Shown in pieces: positions 26,755-38,107 of a stretch of 64,000 bases of DNA (position 1 is the first letter of the stretch; every line of letters starts with the position of its first letter). The position numbers and the translations under genes were made by a program. The stretch is from Apus apus (taxonomy: Eukaryota; Chordata; Aves; Apodiformes; Apodidae), in assembly GCF_020740795.1 (NCBI RefSeq), contig NC_067293.1:20216378-20280377 (forward strand), read 5' to 3'. The notes below the pieces were generated by a model. It did no database searches. It was given only the letters and a program-made list of their open reading frames with translations, and was not told where the DNA came from.

Positions 26755-29700
26755 TTTGGAAAACTTTGGTTGGTGTGTCTCATCTCTGATGTGATGGGGC
26801 CCTCAGGCCATACCATACCACCTGCTTACAAGCAAACCCAAGCACAGACTGAATGGTTTATGTCTCCCTCCTTGTCCTATCTGCTGATTTCAAGTAAGGA
26901 TGTTTGAGTTGCCTTCAGCTGCCTGAAGGGTGCAAGCCCTAGTGGAAAAAATGGTATGGAGAGAAGAATGGAGTAAGGCACAGCACGACTCATTTGGGGC
27001 TTGCTGTGGAGAGAAATGGTGTGAAAGCAAGGACCTGAGTTTGAACATCTCACCTCTGTCACCAGCAGCCCTGCCTACTTCTGTTCTTAGCTAAAACTGC
27101 AGGTTGTTGCACATCATTGCATGGAAGAGAGAGGTCTGCAGCAACCTGTCCCATGTGAGCAGGCTGTGGGGACCAAGCATGGCCACGAGATGGTGGGGAA
27201 GAGAACTCAGGAAGGGCAGGGAGTCAGGAAGACCTGTGGTTTATGGCTGGGCAGGAGCACAGCAGAGAGCGGCAGGGAAATGGAGAAATGGGTGAAACTG
27301 AGTGGGAGAGTAGAAGGATAAAAAAAGAAAATCTAAGGCAAATTAAAATGAAATCTGTGCTGGTGGTTGTGGAACCTTCCCAACGGCAGCTTGGGAATAT
27401 GAGGACAGTATCCTGGTGGAAGCAGCTCTGTGCAGGGGTGCCCAGCCCTACCAGGGCTCCCAGGGAGCCCCCCGAGCCCTCTGCAGCCCACCCACCCAGC
27501 TCCTGAGCCCCTCATTCCTCTGGCAGCAAAACCAGCAGCTCCCCTCTGGGGAAATGCTGCCATCCAGGCTGGCCTGGCCCTCCCCAAAGCTGCTGTGGGA
27601 GCTGCCCATGCCTGCCTGGGTATCTCCACGCCTTCCCACACACACGGGAACACCCGTGACTCAGCCTCACAGGACGCTGCAGATAAACAGTCCTGGGCCA
27701 GTGGGATGAGGGCAGGGCTTGCTGAGAGGGACCTGCTGGCACAGCTGGGAACACCAAACCAAGGCACAGACATGATAACCTTCCTTTTGGAGGCTTTTCT
27801 TTTCAAATGTGGAGATGAGCAGATTGGGAATATTTTTTAACATTAATGGCCTGGAAAGATTTGTGATGGCTACTGTAAGTCCAAGTGAGGACTTCAGGCA
27901 TTGGCAGATGAGAAGCTGTGCCATTGACTTTTACTGGCCTGTACCCAAGAGCAAATGTGCAGGTTTGAAAGGAGAAATGGCTGTGTCCCACACAGGTGAC
28001 TTGTGATACCCTGCCCAGGAAGGCTGAGGATGTAAAAGCCTATCCAGCTTTTATAGGCTGGCAGGTTCCCTGGAAAAATAAGCCGTCCACATTGTTTAAT
28101 GCAAAGGCATCACTTGTCCCTCAACCACAGTGTGCTGGGGGACTCTTCTGGAGAAGTGTCATGTTAGCTTTGCCCTCACCTCTGCCAGAGAAAGGCTGTT
28201 GGGCAGATGGCTCTGGCCAGCAGTGCTTGTTCTTGGGTGAGCCTGAGACTTCTCATGCTGAGAGGGGAACTGCTTTTACCTCCTCCACGACCCAGGAAAG
28301 CAACTTAGCCAGTGAGTGCTGATGTAAAAGCAGATACCACTGTCCATCCCCTCTCCCTCAGGCTACGTTCAAAAAGCAATTGCTGCTGCCTCTGAGAGTG
28401 GTATGAGGATGATAAATCATTGTCAAGACAGGGCAGCCTGGATGGGTTTGGACGCACAGGTCTCTGTTTTGGAGGTTTGTACTCTCTTGTTCAGCTGAAC
28501 CGGGATTTAAGTGGAACCTGAAAACCTCTGTGACCTGTAGCTCCAAGGCTCACACTGAGACTTGCAGTCCACGGGGGCTCAGGCTCACACCAGGAGGAAC
28601 ATGCCATGAGCACTGGGATGCACGTTCCTGTCTTGGGAAAGGCTTGCCTAGCTTCCTGACTGAAAGCACAACAAGACTATTTTAGAGAAGCCAAATAGCT
28701 TCTAAATACCTTTACAAAAGAGACTGCAACAAATCCCAGCTGACATGTCCAGAAGAGTCATGGCATGCATGAGCTAGCCATGTGAAAAACCTGATTTGTA
28801 TAATGGCCCCGGAGAGAAAACATTCCTGATGAGTTAGATGTAGAAGTGCAGTTGATGCCACATGGCCAGGCACCATGATAAGTTCCCCTGAACAGACACC
28901 ATACTATTTTGAGTACTGTAAGTGGAAAGGGCACTGAAGCAAAGAACAAGCGAGTCACAAATCATCTCAAAACTCCACTGCTCAGCTATATCTTAGTCAA
29001 ACACTGGAAGTTTCTCAGAGGGGAAATACAGATCTCAGCCCAAAGCAGCTTTTTACAAGGTAAGCAACAAAGGTGGTTCTGAAGATGTAGCCTAGGCCAT
29101 GAAGCAAGAACTAAAGCTGGAGAAACATCAGCCTAGCAGGGATGAGAATTCAGCTGAACGTTGTGTCTGGATGTGCCCCAGGCATCTCCATGGAGCACCT
29201 CCAACAGGTCTCACTGTTGGTGCACCAGCACATTTGCAGAGGGGAATACCCCCTGCTCCCACTGTCTTTGAGAACCCCCCGTCTGGCTTCCAGTATGGTG
29301 TTGTGATGCCTTTGCAGGGATGGGCAGAACACTGATGGAAGGTGTCCTGCCCGAGTGTCCTGCCCAAGTGTGACTTCCTCACCAATGCGTGTGTTAAGTG
29401 TGTGATGCATCTGTGTCAGTGGAGGGAACCTGTGTGTGTCTGTGTGTCCCTGTGCCCGTGAGGTGTTCACAGTCTGCTTTGTCCCCACGAGAGATTGATG
29501 CCTGGACTTGGTGCCCTCTAGTGTTGTGAATACTCCAGTACATAAGAAAAAATGAAACATTTTCCCTGCTTCAGAATTCACGATTTTGCTACCTCATGGT
29601 ACAGTAATTTCTTAATTACACTCCATAGTTACAAGTTAATAGAGAGACCGTGACCCTGAGCATATTGGGTAACTGCAGTCCCAACACCAAATGCCTCAAA

Positions 29701-29865
29701 ATACACCCCAAATTACCTGCAAAATACACCCTAATCTGTTGGATGTGCAGCACTTTATGTGATCCAACAATCCCTGCCCCTGGAATATAAGACATCTGAT
29801 TTGGGAGACTAATCAGGGACTCAGTAGCCCAAGTGATCTTCTCTCCCACCCTGCCAGGTGCAGGA
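26755..29865. other. Intergenic DNA, no gene recognised
   Basis: The segment at 27,330-27,810 is GC-rich with several overlapping frames up to 157 codons on both strands, none with a domain. A TG-rich tract lies near 29,430-29,460. No repeat family is identified. Confidence 0.5.
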
Positions 29866-29869
29866 AATT

Positions 29870-32630
29870 ATGAAGGAAGAAACTGGAGAATCTCACAGGT
29901 TAACCTGGCTGCAGCGCTGGTGCCACCACCAACAATTTGAATTCTTTGACCATGGATCAGTACATGCATCTCTGAGCCTGCACCCATCTCAGTGTGGGAA
30001 AAGGATCTTCTCACAGGAGTTAGTGGCCCTCACTGATGGAGCTTTAAACTAGATTTGAAGGGGAAAGGGAAAACTGAGCCTACTGCAAACCTGGGGAATG
30101 CATGACAGGGTTTCCAGGTCTGGAATTGATAGAGGTAACAGGAGACAGGAAGGTAACACCCATGAAACACCTGGGGGTATAAAAGGGTGTCCATCTCAGA
30201 AAGTGACATGGCCAGCCCAGCTGAAGTGCCTCCACACCAATGCACGCAGCATGGGCAACAAACAGGAGGAGCTGGAAGCTGCTGTGCTACCCGAAAGCTA
30301 CGACATAGTGGCAGTTACAGAAACCTGGTGGGATGAATCCTGTGACTGGAGGGTGGCTGTTGAAGGCTACAAGCTGTTCAGAAGGGACAGGAGAGGAAGA
30401 AGGGGTGGAGGTGTCGCCCTCTATGTAAAGAACTGGATAGAGTGTGAAGAGTTGTCCCTAAAGAATAGCCATGAGCAGGTTGAAAGTTTATGGGTGGGAA
30501 TTAGGGATTGGGACAACAAAGGGAGCCTGGTGGTTGGAGTCTATCACAGACTGCCCGAGCAAGTGGAGCCCATTGACAAAACCTTCTTACTCCAGCTCGA
30601 GGAGTTGTCACTTTCACAGGCTCTCATCTTGCTGGGGGGTTTCAAGCACCCTGACATCTGTTGGAAAAGTAGCATGGCAAGCTCTAGGCAATCCAGGAGA
30701 CTCCTGGAATGCCTCAGTGACAACTTCTTAAGTTAAGAAATTGACAGTCCTACCCGGGGGGATGCGTTATTGGACCTGGTGGTCACAAATGCAAGTGAAC
30801 TCATCAGGGATATCAAAGTTGAAGGCAGTGACCATGTACTAGTGCAGTTCCCTGCCCTAAGGGGTACCAGGCAGATGAGAAGCCTAGTCAGGACTCTGAA
30901 TTTTAGGAAAACAAAATGCCAGCTCTTTGAGGAGTTAGTAGATTGAGACTGAGGTTCTCAACAACTTTTTTGCCTCAGTCTTCACTAGCAACCCCTCTCC
31001 TCATGGCTCTTCAAGTTGATGGCCCACAGGATGGAGACCAGGGAGATGAAGTCCCTCACACAGTAAGTGAAGATAAGGTTTGTGACCATCTGAGGAACCT
31101 GAAGATATACAAGTCCATGGGACCTCATGAGGTGCATCCCAGAGTCCTGAAGGAACTGGCTGATGTAGTTTCCAAGCCACTCTCCATGATATTTGAAAAG
31201 TCCTGGCAGTCAGGTGAAGTCCCTGGTGACTGGAAGAAAGGAAACATGACACCCATTTAGGACCCTGGGAACTATCGACCTGTGAGCCTCACCTCTGTGT
31301 CCGGGAAGAACATGGAGCAGATCCTCCTAGAAGACATGCTAAGGCACATGGAAGACAGGGAGGATCCACAACAACCAGCACAGCTTTACCAGGGGCAAAT
31401 CCTGCCTGACCAACCTAGTGGTTTTCTATAGTGGAGTGACTGCAACAGTGGACAAGGGAAGACCTATGGATGTCATCTATCTAGACTTCTGCAAGACCTT
31501 TGACATGGTCCCTCACAGCACCCTTCTCTCTAAGTTGGAGAGATATAGGTTGATATGTGGACTGTTCAGTGGATAAGGAACTGGCTGGATGGTCACATCC
31601 AGAGGGTGGTGGTCAAGGGCTCTAAGTCCAGATGGAAACCGGTGACAAGTGGTGTCCCTCAGGGGTCATTTGGCCCAGTGCTGTTTAATATCTTCATTAA
31701 TGATGTTGGCAGTGGCATTGAGGGCACCTTCAGCAGGTTTGCTGATGACACCAAGCTGGGTGGTGTGGTCAATACACCAGAGGGACAGGATGCCATCCAG
31801 AGGGACCTGGAGAAGAGAAGTGGGCCCAGGTGAACCTCATGAGGTTCAACAAGGCCAAGTGCAGGGTCCTGCATCTGGGCTGAGGCAACCAGAGATATGA
31901 ACACAGGCTGGGGGAGGTCACACTTGAGAGCAACAATGTGGAAAAAGACCTGGGGGTACTAGTGGATCAAAAGCTGGACAAGAGCCACCAATGTGCAGTT
32001 GCAGCCCAGAAGGCCAACAGCATCCTGGGCTGCACCACAAGAAGTGTGGCCGGCAGATGGAGAGAGGTGATTCTGCCCCTCTGCTCTGCCCTGGTGAGAC
32101 CTCACCTGGAGTTCTGTGCCCAGCTCTGGAGGCCCCAACACAAGAAGGATGTGGAGCTGTTGGAATGTGTCCAGAGGAGGGGAACGAAAATGATCTGAGG
32201 GCTGGAGAAGCTCTCTGATGAGGACAGGCTGAGGGAGTTGGGGTTGTTCAGTCTGGAGAAGAGAAGGCTCAAGGGGGACCTTCCAGTGGCCTTCCAGTAC
32301 CTGAAGGGGCTCCAGAAAAGCTGGGGAGGGACTTTTTGCACATGTTTGTAGTGAGAGGAGAAGAGGTAATGGATTAAAACTGGAAGAGGGGAGATTTAGG
32401 TTAGAGATCAGGAGGAAATTCTTTAATGTGAGGGTGGTGAGAGCCTGGCCCAGGTTGCCCAGGGAAGCTGTGGCTGCCCCATCCCTGGCAGTGTTGAAGG
32501 GCAGGTTGGATGGGGCTTGGAGCAGCCTGGGTTGGTGGGAGGTGTCCCTGCCCATGCAGGGGGGTTGAAACTTGATGATCTTTAAGGTCCCTTCCAATTC
32601 TAACCCTTCTATGATGCTATGATCTCGCAA
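29870..32630 (+). mobile_element. CR1: Long, degenerate CR1 LINE copy with endonuclease and RT remnants
   Basis: This is the largest CR1 copy in the window. The frame at 30,098-30,736 matches the N-terminal apurinic-like endonuclease of ORF2. It contains 'LKCLHTNARSMGNKQEEL', 'AVTETWWDES' (the conserved Glu of the endonuclease) and 'RGGGVALYVKN'. The reverse-transcriptase part starts near 30,945 and includes '[18 protein letters not shown]', the frame at 31,555-31,833 with '[18 protein letters not shown]' and the catalytic-type '[10 protein letters not shown]'. The 3' untranslated part ends near 32,626 with 'cttctatgatgctatgatct'. Stops, frameshifts and a likely internal deletion around 30,930-30,960, where endonuclease and RT parts are joined too closely, make it inactive. 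The sequence upstream of the ORF2 start to about 29,870 is assigned to the element less firmly. Confidence 0.92.
30098..30736 (+). pseudogene. CR1 ORF2 endonuclease-domain relic
   Basis: An open frame of 212 codons inside the long CR1 copy. It encodes most of the ORF2 endonuclease domain, which nicks target DNA for target-primed reverse transcription. The motifs 'TETWWDES' and 'GGVALYVKN' are visible. It stops at 30,734-30,736 before the expected connection to the reverse transcriptase. A glycine stands where the family usually has the catalytic aspartate: 'LLGGFKHPDICW', against the usual 'GDFNxPDICW' pattern. The domain is therefore probably dead even without the truncation. Confidence 0.85.
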
Positions 32631-32634
32631 TCAC

Positions 32635-33765
32635 CACACAACCAGTCACTCCTGGGTGCAGGTTGGCAAGCCATTGAAGCCCACCTGAGCCTGTGCTGCT
32701 GCCAGAGGGGCAGCCTGGCCACTCCCAGGTCTCTTTCTTAGCTGTCCTTGGGGCAGCTCTGGTGCTCCCTTGTGTGGCTGTGAGGTGCTGATCTGAGCAG
32801 GAAAAACCGAACAAAACGCAGGAGCAGTGTTTCCAGCTCTGCTGGCAGTTTTCTCTGGCTCCCATGAGGCCACAAAGGCGAGCAGCAGGGCCCTGCAGAA
32901 AGGAAGGGGGGAGAGAGGAGATGCTGGCCCCAGCCATGGCCCTGGCACCACAGGCTCCAACTGGCTGTGGCAGAGCAGCTCCCATGGGAACAGCAGCCCC
33001 GTGCACCCAGCTGGGCCACCACAGACCCCACGGGCTGGGGACAGCTCTGCCAACACCCACCCTCCCACCCCACCGGCCACATGCTCTACTGCAAATCTTT
33101 CACCCTGATTCCATCAGCTTGTTAGCAGAAAATAATCCTACAGGTGACCTCTGCCGACAGCATTTTGCTCAGTGAAGCAACTCTTACATCAGCTTGCCAA
33201 GTGCCAAAGCTGGTGTCCGTGTCCTCGGCTGTCCTGCCTGCCTTGCAGCCCCGAGGCCAGGCAGCCCCTCGTGCCGTGATGCAAGAGGGGCCTCAGCCTT
33301 GCAGGGCAGGGCAGTTGCATCAGACACCCACCCACGTGAGGCCAAGTGCCCCATGTGAGGGATGAAGTCATCCTCACCCCCCTGCAGAGCCACTCCTGGG
33401 GAGCTTTTTTGTTGCCTGCCGAGATTGCATCATTAACCTCGCTGAAGCACCGAGCTGTGGAAAATCAAAAGAGTCAGTGGGGAAGCAGCGAGGGGGCTGC
33501 CTGCTCAGCTGCATTTCATACCAAATCCTTCCAGTTATTCCCATCTGACAGTGGCTTCTCTAGAAGCTTCCACTCTGTGATGGTGGGGAACTCATGCAAC
33601 TTCTGAAAATCATTTGCTGGAGAGAGATTCCTTGAATTTTGAAAAAAGGAGAGACAAATGGGGACAACGTCCCAAAATAGAGGGGTTCAAACCAAGCACA
33701 GTTCAGGTACACATCCTCGTGCAGCAGCTTGCTGAGAGCTGCTGCCCAAGCCCCTGAATTTCAGC
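32635..33765. other. Intergenic DNA, no gene recognised
   Basis: A GC-rich stretch at 32,620-33,370 is open for about 100-150 codons in several frames on both strands. The predicted peptides are low in complexity and lack domains. No repeat tail or splice-bounded exon is recognised. Confidence 0.5.
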
Positions 33766-33769
33766 ACCA

Positions 33770-34085
33770 CTAACTCTTCTCTTAGGAATGATTTCTTTAC
33801 TAGAAGAGTGGTCAGGCTGTGGGAAGCCCCCCAGTACCGGCTTGTGACACAGGCCCTGGCACAGGCCGCCCAGGGAGCGGGTGGAGTCACGATTCCTGGA
33901 GGTATTCAAGAAGCATGGAAATGTGGCTCTTCAGGGTGTGCTTTAGTGGGCATGGGGGGGGGGTTGTGTGTTGTGTGTTGTGGGGTGACTGGTTGTGGTT
34001 TTGTGGTTGCTTAGTTTTGGTTTGGTTTGGGGTTGTTTTGTTCTGATTTGGGGGGGGTTGGGGGCGTGCTGGGTTTTTTCCCTTC
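33770..34085 (+). mobile_element. CR1: Diverged CR1-like 3' fragment followed by a G/T-rich tract
   Basis: A CR1-related block runs from 'aatgatttctttactagaag' through 'gcccagggagcgggtggagt' and 'tcctggaggtattcaagaag' to 'gctttagtgggcatgg'. This resembles the subfamily whose 3' region reads 'GGAGTCACCATCCCTGGAGG'. The expected tail is replaced by a G/T-rich low-complexity tract (33,950-34,075) with repeated TTGTG and TTTGG units, perhaps a degenerate microsatellite grown at the break. Confidence 0.7.
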
Positions 34086-34550
34086 TCTCCCTCCTGCACA
34101 AGAAAGTTAAACTTGGGAAACACTCCAACGGAGTCAGTCTTTTACACAATAACCCTGGGATCCTTCCAGGAGAACTCCCCTGAACCACCCCAAAGGTTCA
34201 CAGGGCGAGTCACGCCAAGTGTGCGGCTGGACATTCATTCTGAGCGGGAGGAGCCCCCGGCCCCGCGTGCCCCGGGGCTGCCCGAGGGCACCGCCGCAGC
34301 GGAGCCTGTCCCTTCGCTGCCGGGACAGGGCTGGGCAGTGCTGGGCCAGGGACTCTTCCCACATCCAACCCCCTGCAGCTGGGAAGCCAAACAAATCCAG
34401 GTCTTTGGGAGCCAGGGACCTCCACTCCCGTGTCCCCAGGGTTTGTATTTTGTCACATCGCGGCCGAGCAGGGGAGCACCCGCTGTGGCTCGCTCCGGAC
34501 GCCGCGTGGCGCTGCGCAGCCGCCTGCCCGGGTCCCAGAGCCTGTGCCCG

Positions 34551-34622
34551 GCAACCCCGGACCTGCCCCCGCCAACCCCGGACCTGCCCCCGCCAATCCC
34601 GGACCTGTCCCTGCCAATCCCG
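34551..34622. repeat. 21-bp tandem repeat in the promoter
   Basis: Three to four units of 20-21 bp ('ccaaccccggacctgccccc' type, one copy starting at 34,572) are arrayed head to tail. The last two units carry CCAAT in place of CCAAC. The array sits about 75 bp upstream of the single CCAAT/GC-box cluster. Confidence 0.85.
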
Positions 34623-34759
34623 CCCCCGGTCCCGCTCCCGCGCTCCCCTGCGTGGGCGGACATTTGCATATCCCCGCCCAGGAGGCGGTGTCCGCCAATG
34701 GGAGGCGGCGGGGCGGGGCCTGGCGGGGGCGCTGCCTGGGGCGCTCGGCGCTGCACGCG

Positions 34760-34935
34760 GGAGTTCGGGGAGTCCCGGGAGTCCCGCCGGGCTCTGTCCC
34801 GCTCCGCTCCGCACGGTCCCGCCGGGCTCTGCCCCGCTCCCGCTCCGCACCATCCTGCCGGTGTCTCTTCACTGTCCCGCCTGCGCTGCCTGTCCCGGTC
34901 CTTTACCGCACCGTCCTGCCGGCACCGGGACGCAG
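34760..34935 (+). other. EDA2R: Probable untranslated exon 1 of EDA2R
   Basis: A strong splice donor, 'gacgcag|gtaagc', lies at 34,935/34,936 in the CpG island. The first downstream acceptor that leads into the coding sequence, 'ttctcctcctcag|gctccc', is at 41,738/41,739. No ATG lies between about 34,705 and 34,935, consistent with a non-coding first exon. The 5' limit is a guess, and the joining of these two sites is inferred, not shown. Confidence 0.55.
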
Positions 34936-37900
34936 GTAAGCTGAGGGGTCCACGCACCTGCCCGCCCGCGGCGGCGGTCCCACCCTGCCCTGTACCGGTG
35001 CCACCGCCGGGCGAGGGAGCCAGGGGCCGGCGGGGGCCGCAGTGGGTCCGTACCCGGGACGCGCGTGGGCTGCGACCGGCTCCGGCGGGGACCCCCGAGA
35101 GCCGGGGGGGAACCGGGCCGGGGGCTGCGGGGGCCGGGTAGTTCGGGGGCCGGGGGTGCCGGGTGGGGGGTAACGCGGGGTGGTCCTGTCGCCGGGGGCC
35201 GGGACGTGCCCGGACACATCCCGGCGCGTTGCCCGCCATCCCGCGGGCGGGCGGCGGGGGGCGCCGGTGGCGCGAGCGGCTCCCGGGGGTCCCGGCCCCT
35301 CGCCACGCGTGGGGCGGCGGTGGCCGGGCCGGGGAGCGGCGGGCGAGCCGGGGGCGGGCGGCACCGCGGAGACCGCCCCCCCGCACAGCGTGGGCGGCCC
35401 GGACACGGCACCGCCCCCACCCACGCGTGGAACCCGCCCCGCATCCACAGCCGGGCCCCGCAGCCCCCGCCAGCCTGGCGTGCTGGCCTCGGTGGGCGAT
35501 GGGCTGTCCCGCCCCCCCGGGGCCGCGGCTGCCGGTGCCCGGGTCGCCCCCCGCGGCGCGGTGGGAATCGCGGTGTCACCGAGCGGGATCGCTGCGGTCC
35601 CGGGACTGCAGGAAGGGTTTTCACCCGTCGAAAGGTGTCAAGCGTTTTAAGGGCACACTTAAGTGGTTCAGATTAAGTACTGGTGGCAAATTCTTTTATT
35701 CATAACAGTCATTTCTCAAATGACCTGCTGCTTTTCTCTTCTCAGTGTGGTATGTGTGAGTTTCTTTATGATGTGAAGAAGAAAACCAGGCACTCCACAG
35801 AGACTGAATTGCTATTGCAAGCAAGTCAGTGACCGTTACTAAGAAGTTGGTGTGGGGCAAAAACCAGGTAGAAATCCAAGGTTTTATGAAAGTTGATAGC
35901 AGTTTGGAAGTCTTGCTTACTAAGCAGGCAGTTTGGATGTGCAAGATGGGCAGGCAGAGCTTGACAGACATCAGTAGCTATGGATCCAACCTCTAATCAT
36001 TTATCACACCTCTATGCAGTGACTGAGGGAACAGAGCCCTGTAGGCATAACCCTGGGGGCCCTAGGACTGAAGTCACCCACATCCCAGAGGTTCTCCAGG
36101 ACCTCTCCCTTTCTCAAGCCTTGGTTGTCCACAGCAGTTTGCAGCACAGCTCCTGCTCCCTGCGGGCACTTGTCACAGCCTCTCCTTTGGGCAGGATGTA
36201 CCTGTGTCTGGGGACTGCCTTGTGGGACTCTGCAAAGCTGAATGGGGATGGCAGCAAAACCAGGAGCCATGAGCTCTGGCCTATGTTGGGGGGGCTGGTG
36301 TTTCAGATGCCTCCCCATGCAGCTGGAGTGAGCAAGCAGGAGTAGGAGGTGAGTAGTGCAACCTGGGGGCTGTTGCAGGGCAGTGAAGGGGGTTGAGACC
36401 AACCTGGAGTGCTTCCCACCTGAGGTCAGGGTGCTTTCAACTACAGCAAACCAAAGTTCCCACTCCAAATGAAACAATCAGTGGACAGTCTTGTGAGCAG
36501 AACTTCCAGATATATTGGAAAACCTGCTGATTTCCAAGCCATGGTGAAAATACTCATTCAGCCTTTTTCCCCCTATTTTTGCTTCCCTGAGCTTCAGGGG
36601 AGGTGGTCACTCCCAGCATGGCTTCTAGTGTAGGGAGGCACAGAGAGATGCTGTCCAGACAAAACGAGGACAGACCAATGAGCAGGAGCAGAGGAATGAC
36701 TGAGCAAGAGACTGGGATTAGACACAGCCATACACAAGGCATGCAGTAATATTTTCCAGATAACATTTCATTTTTTCCCCCCTCCTTTTCACTTGCAGAT
36801 ATTTAGGATTTCAGCTCTCTGGTATTATGTTCCAGTGTATACAAGTGTCTCATCTGGGTTGCAGTTACTGCCTGGAGGGAGTAGTCTGTGAAACCTCCTG
36901 TGATGTCCCACTGGCTTGTGTGGTGATGTGGAGAGACACAGCAGGTGTGTGGGTGTCAGAGACCCTGAGGGTCGGTCTCAGCATCCTCCTGTCCCAGGCA
37001 AGCAGAGACCTGTGGCTCAAGGGACCAGCCTGGCCATTCCCTGCCTGCCCCCAGTACCTCCTGGGCCATGGTCAGATGGGGAGAACCAGAAGCATTAACA
37101 CTGTCACTGATGATTTTCTGGGTGCCCTTTCATTGACTGATTTCCTTGCCCTTTTTTTTTTTTTTTTTTTTTTTTCCCACCAGAATCCATGAGCTGGACA
37201 TAACAGAAATTCAGAAATAGTTTATATTCCTAGATAATCTGCTTTTTTTTCAGTTACATTTTCAGAAGAAAAAGTGACTGGATTCCAGCACTGTCACAGA
37301 GGTGAACAAACTGCAGCTGCCACTGTAGCTTTGCTGAGATGCCTTTTGTCTCAAGCAGTGAAATTCATTCAGTAACTGATATTTTTGCATCTTGAGTAAC
37401 AACACGGTGGGGAGCACATTCTGCTCGCCCTGCTTGGGCAAGTTGTCCCATTAAGACAGTAAAAAAGTCCTTTAACAAATTATGGTGGCTTTAAGTTAGA
37501 AGATTTCATGCATCTCCAAACAATGGCAGTACATTTTGATTCCCTCCAACTTGCATTTATACTCTGTCTTGTTTATATTCCTCTTAGGCAAATAAAATCT
37601 GTTGCTGTGGCAGACACCTTGAGCTCCTGTGTAGTTCCCATACCCAAGGGGGTGTTTTGTTATTTGTTTTTGTGGTTTTTTACTTTCAGCTAATTAGAAC
37701 CAGTTGTTTCAGTGGCTCATTAGACTATCAGAAAGTGCTGCTTTACCAGGGCAGTGCTGTGTGGTTTGGACGTATGCTCCACTTACAAATTAAATGTCTC
37801 GGTTCTGGTGTTGTTAAAATAAGAAGTAAAAAAAAAAAATAAAAAAAATTATAAAATCCCACAACTTTGAATTTCATGCCAGATATTCAACAAAGAGTTT

Positions 37901-38107
37901 GTTCCATGTATCATTATGCTGTGGCTGGAGGAGCAGCAGGGGCCTGCTCTGCACCTCCTGGTGTTGCTGGCAGGGTTGCGGTGTTGCTGTCTCCCACCAT
38001 CGTGCTGGCTGATGGCCCCAGCATGGAGCTGTGCTGGGGTGGGATTCCTTTTGCCCTGTAGTTTTCTCTGTTTGGGAAACTAGTTTAAGCTGTGGGGTTG
38101 GGTCGCT

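Larger units (their letters stand above)
34230..35650 (+). promoter_or_regulatory. CpG island and TATA-less promoter of EDA2R
   Basis: The segment is very GC-rich and dense in CpG. Motifs upstream of exon 1 on the + strand include an EGR1-type 'gcgtgggcg' at 34,650-34,658, a perfect octamer 'atttgcat' at 34,662-34,669, a CCAAT box at 34,695-34,699 and a GC box 'gggcggggc' at about 34,711-34,719. There is no TATA box. About 3.5 imperfect 21-bp units with CCAAC or CCAAT cores lie at 34,551-34,622. The transcription start is inferred at about 34,740-34,800. The island continues well into intron 1, as is common for CpG promoters. Assignment to EDA2R rests on the donor site at 34,936 and the absence of any other gene nearby. 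Confidence 0.72.

Noticed and set aside
31555-31833. Reverse-transcriptase-like frame as an active or domesticated gene
   Set aside because: It sits inside a CR1 copy broken by stops and frameshifts on both sides, with a CR1 tail downstream.
35200-35230. Possible p53 response element near 'gggacgtgcccggacacatc'
   Set aside because: The core is CGTG, not C(A/T)(T/A)G, and the second half-site has two core mismatches, so it does not meet the consensus.
34113-35705. Long open frames (up to 342 codons + and 383 codons -) across the CpG island
   Set aside because: They overlap on both strands and in several frames, are low in complexity (Arg, Gly, Pro, Ala) and exist because GC-rich DNA has few stop codons.
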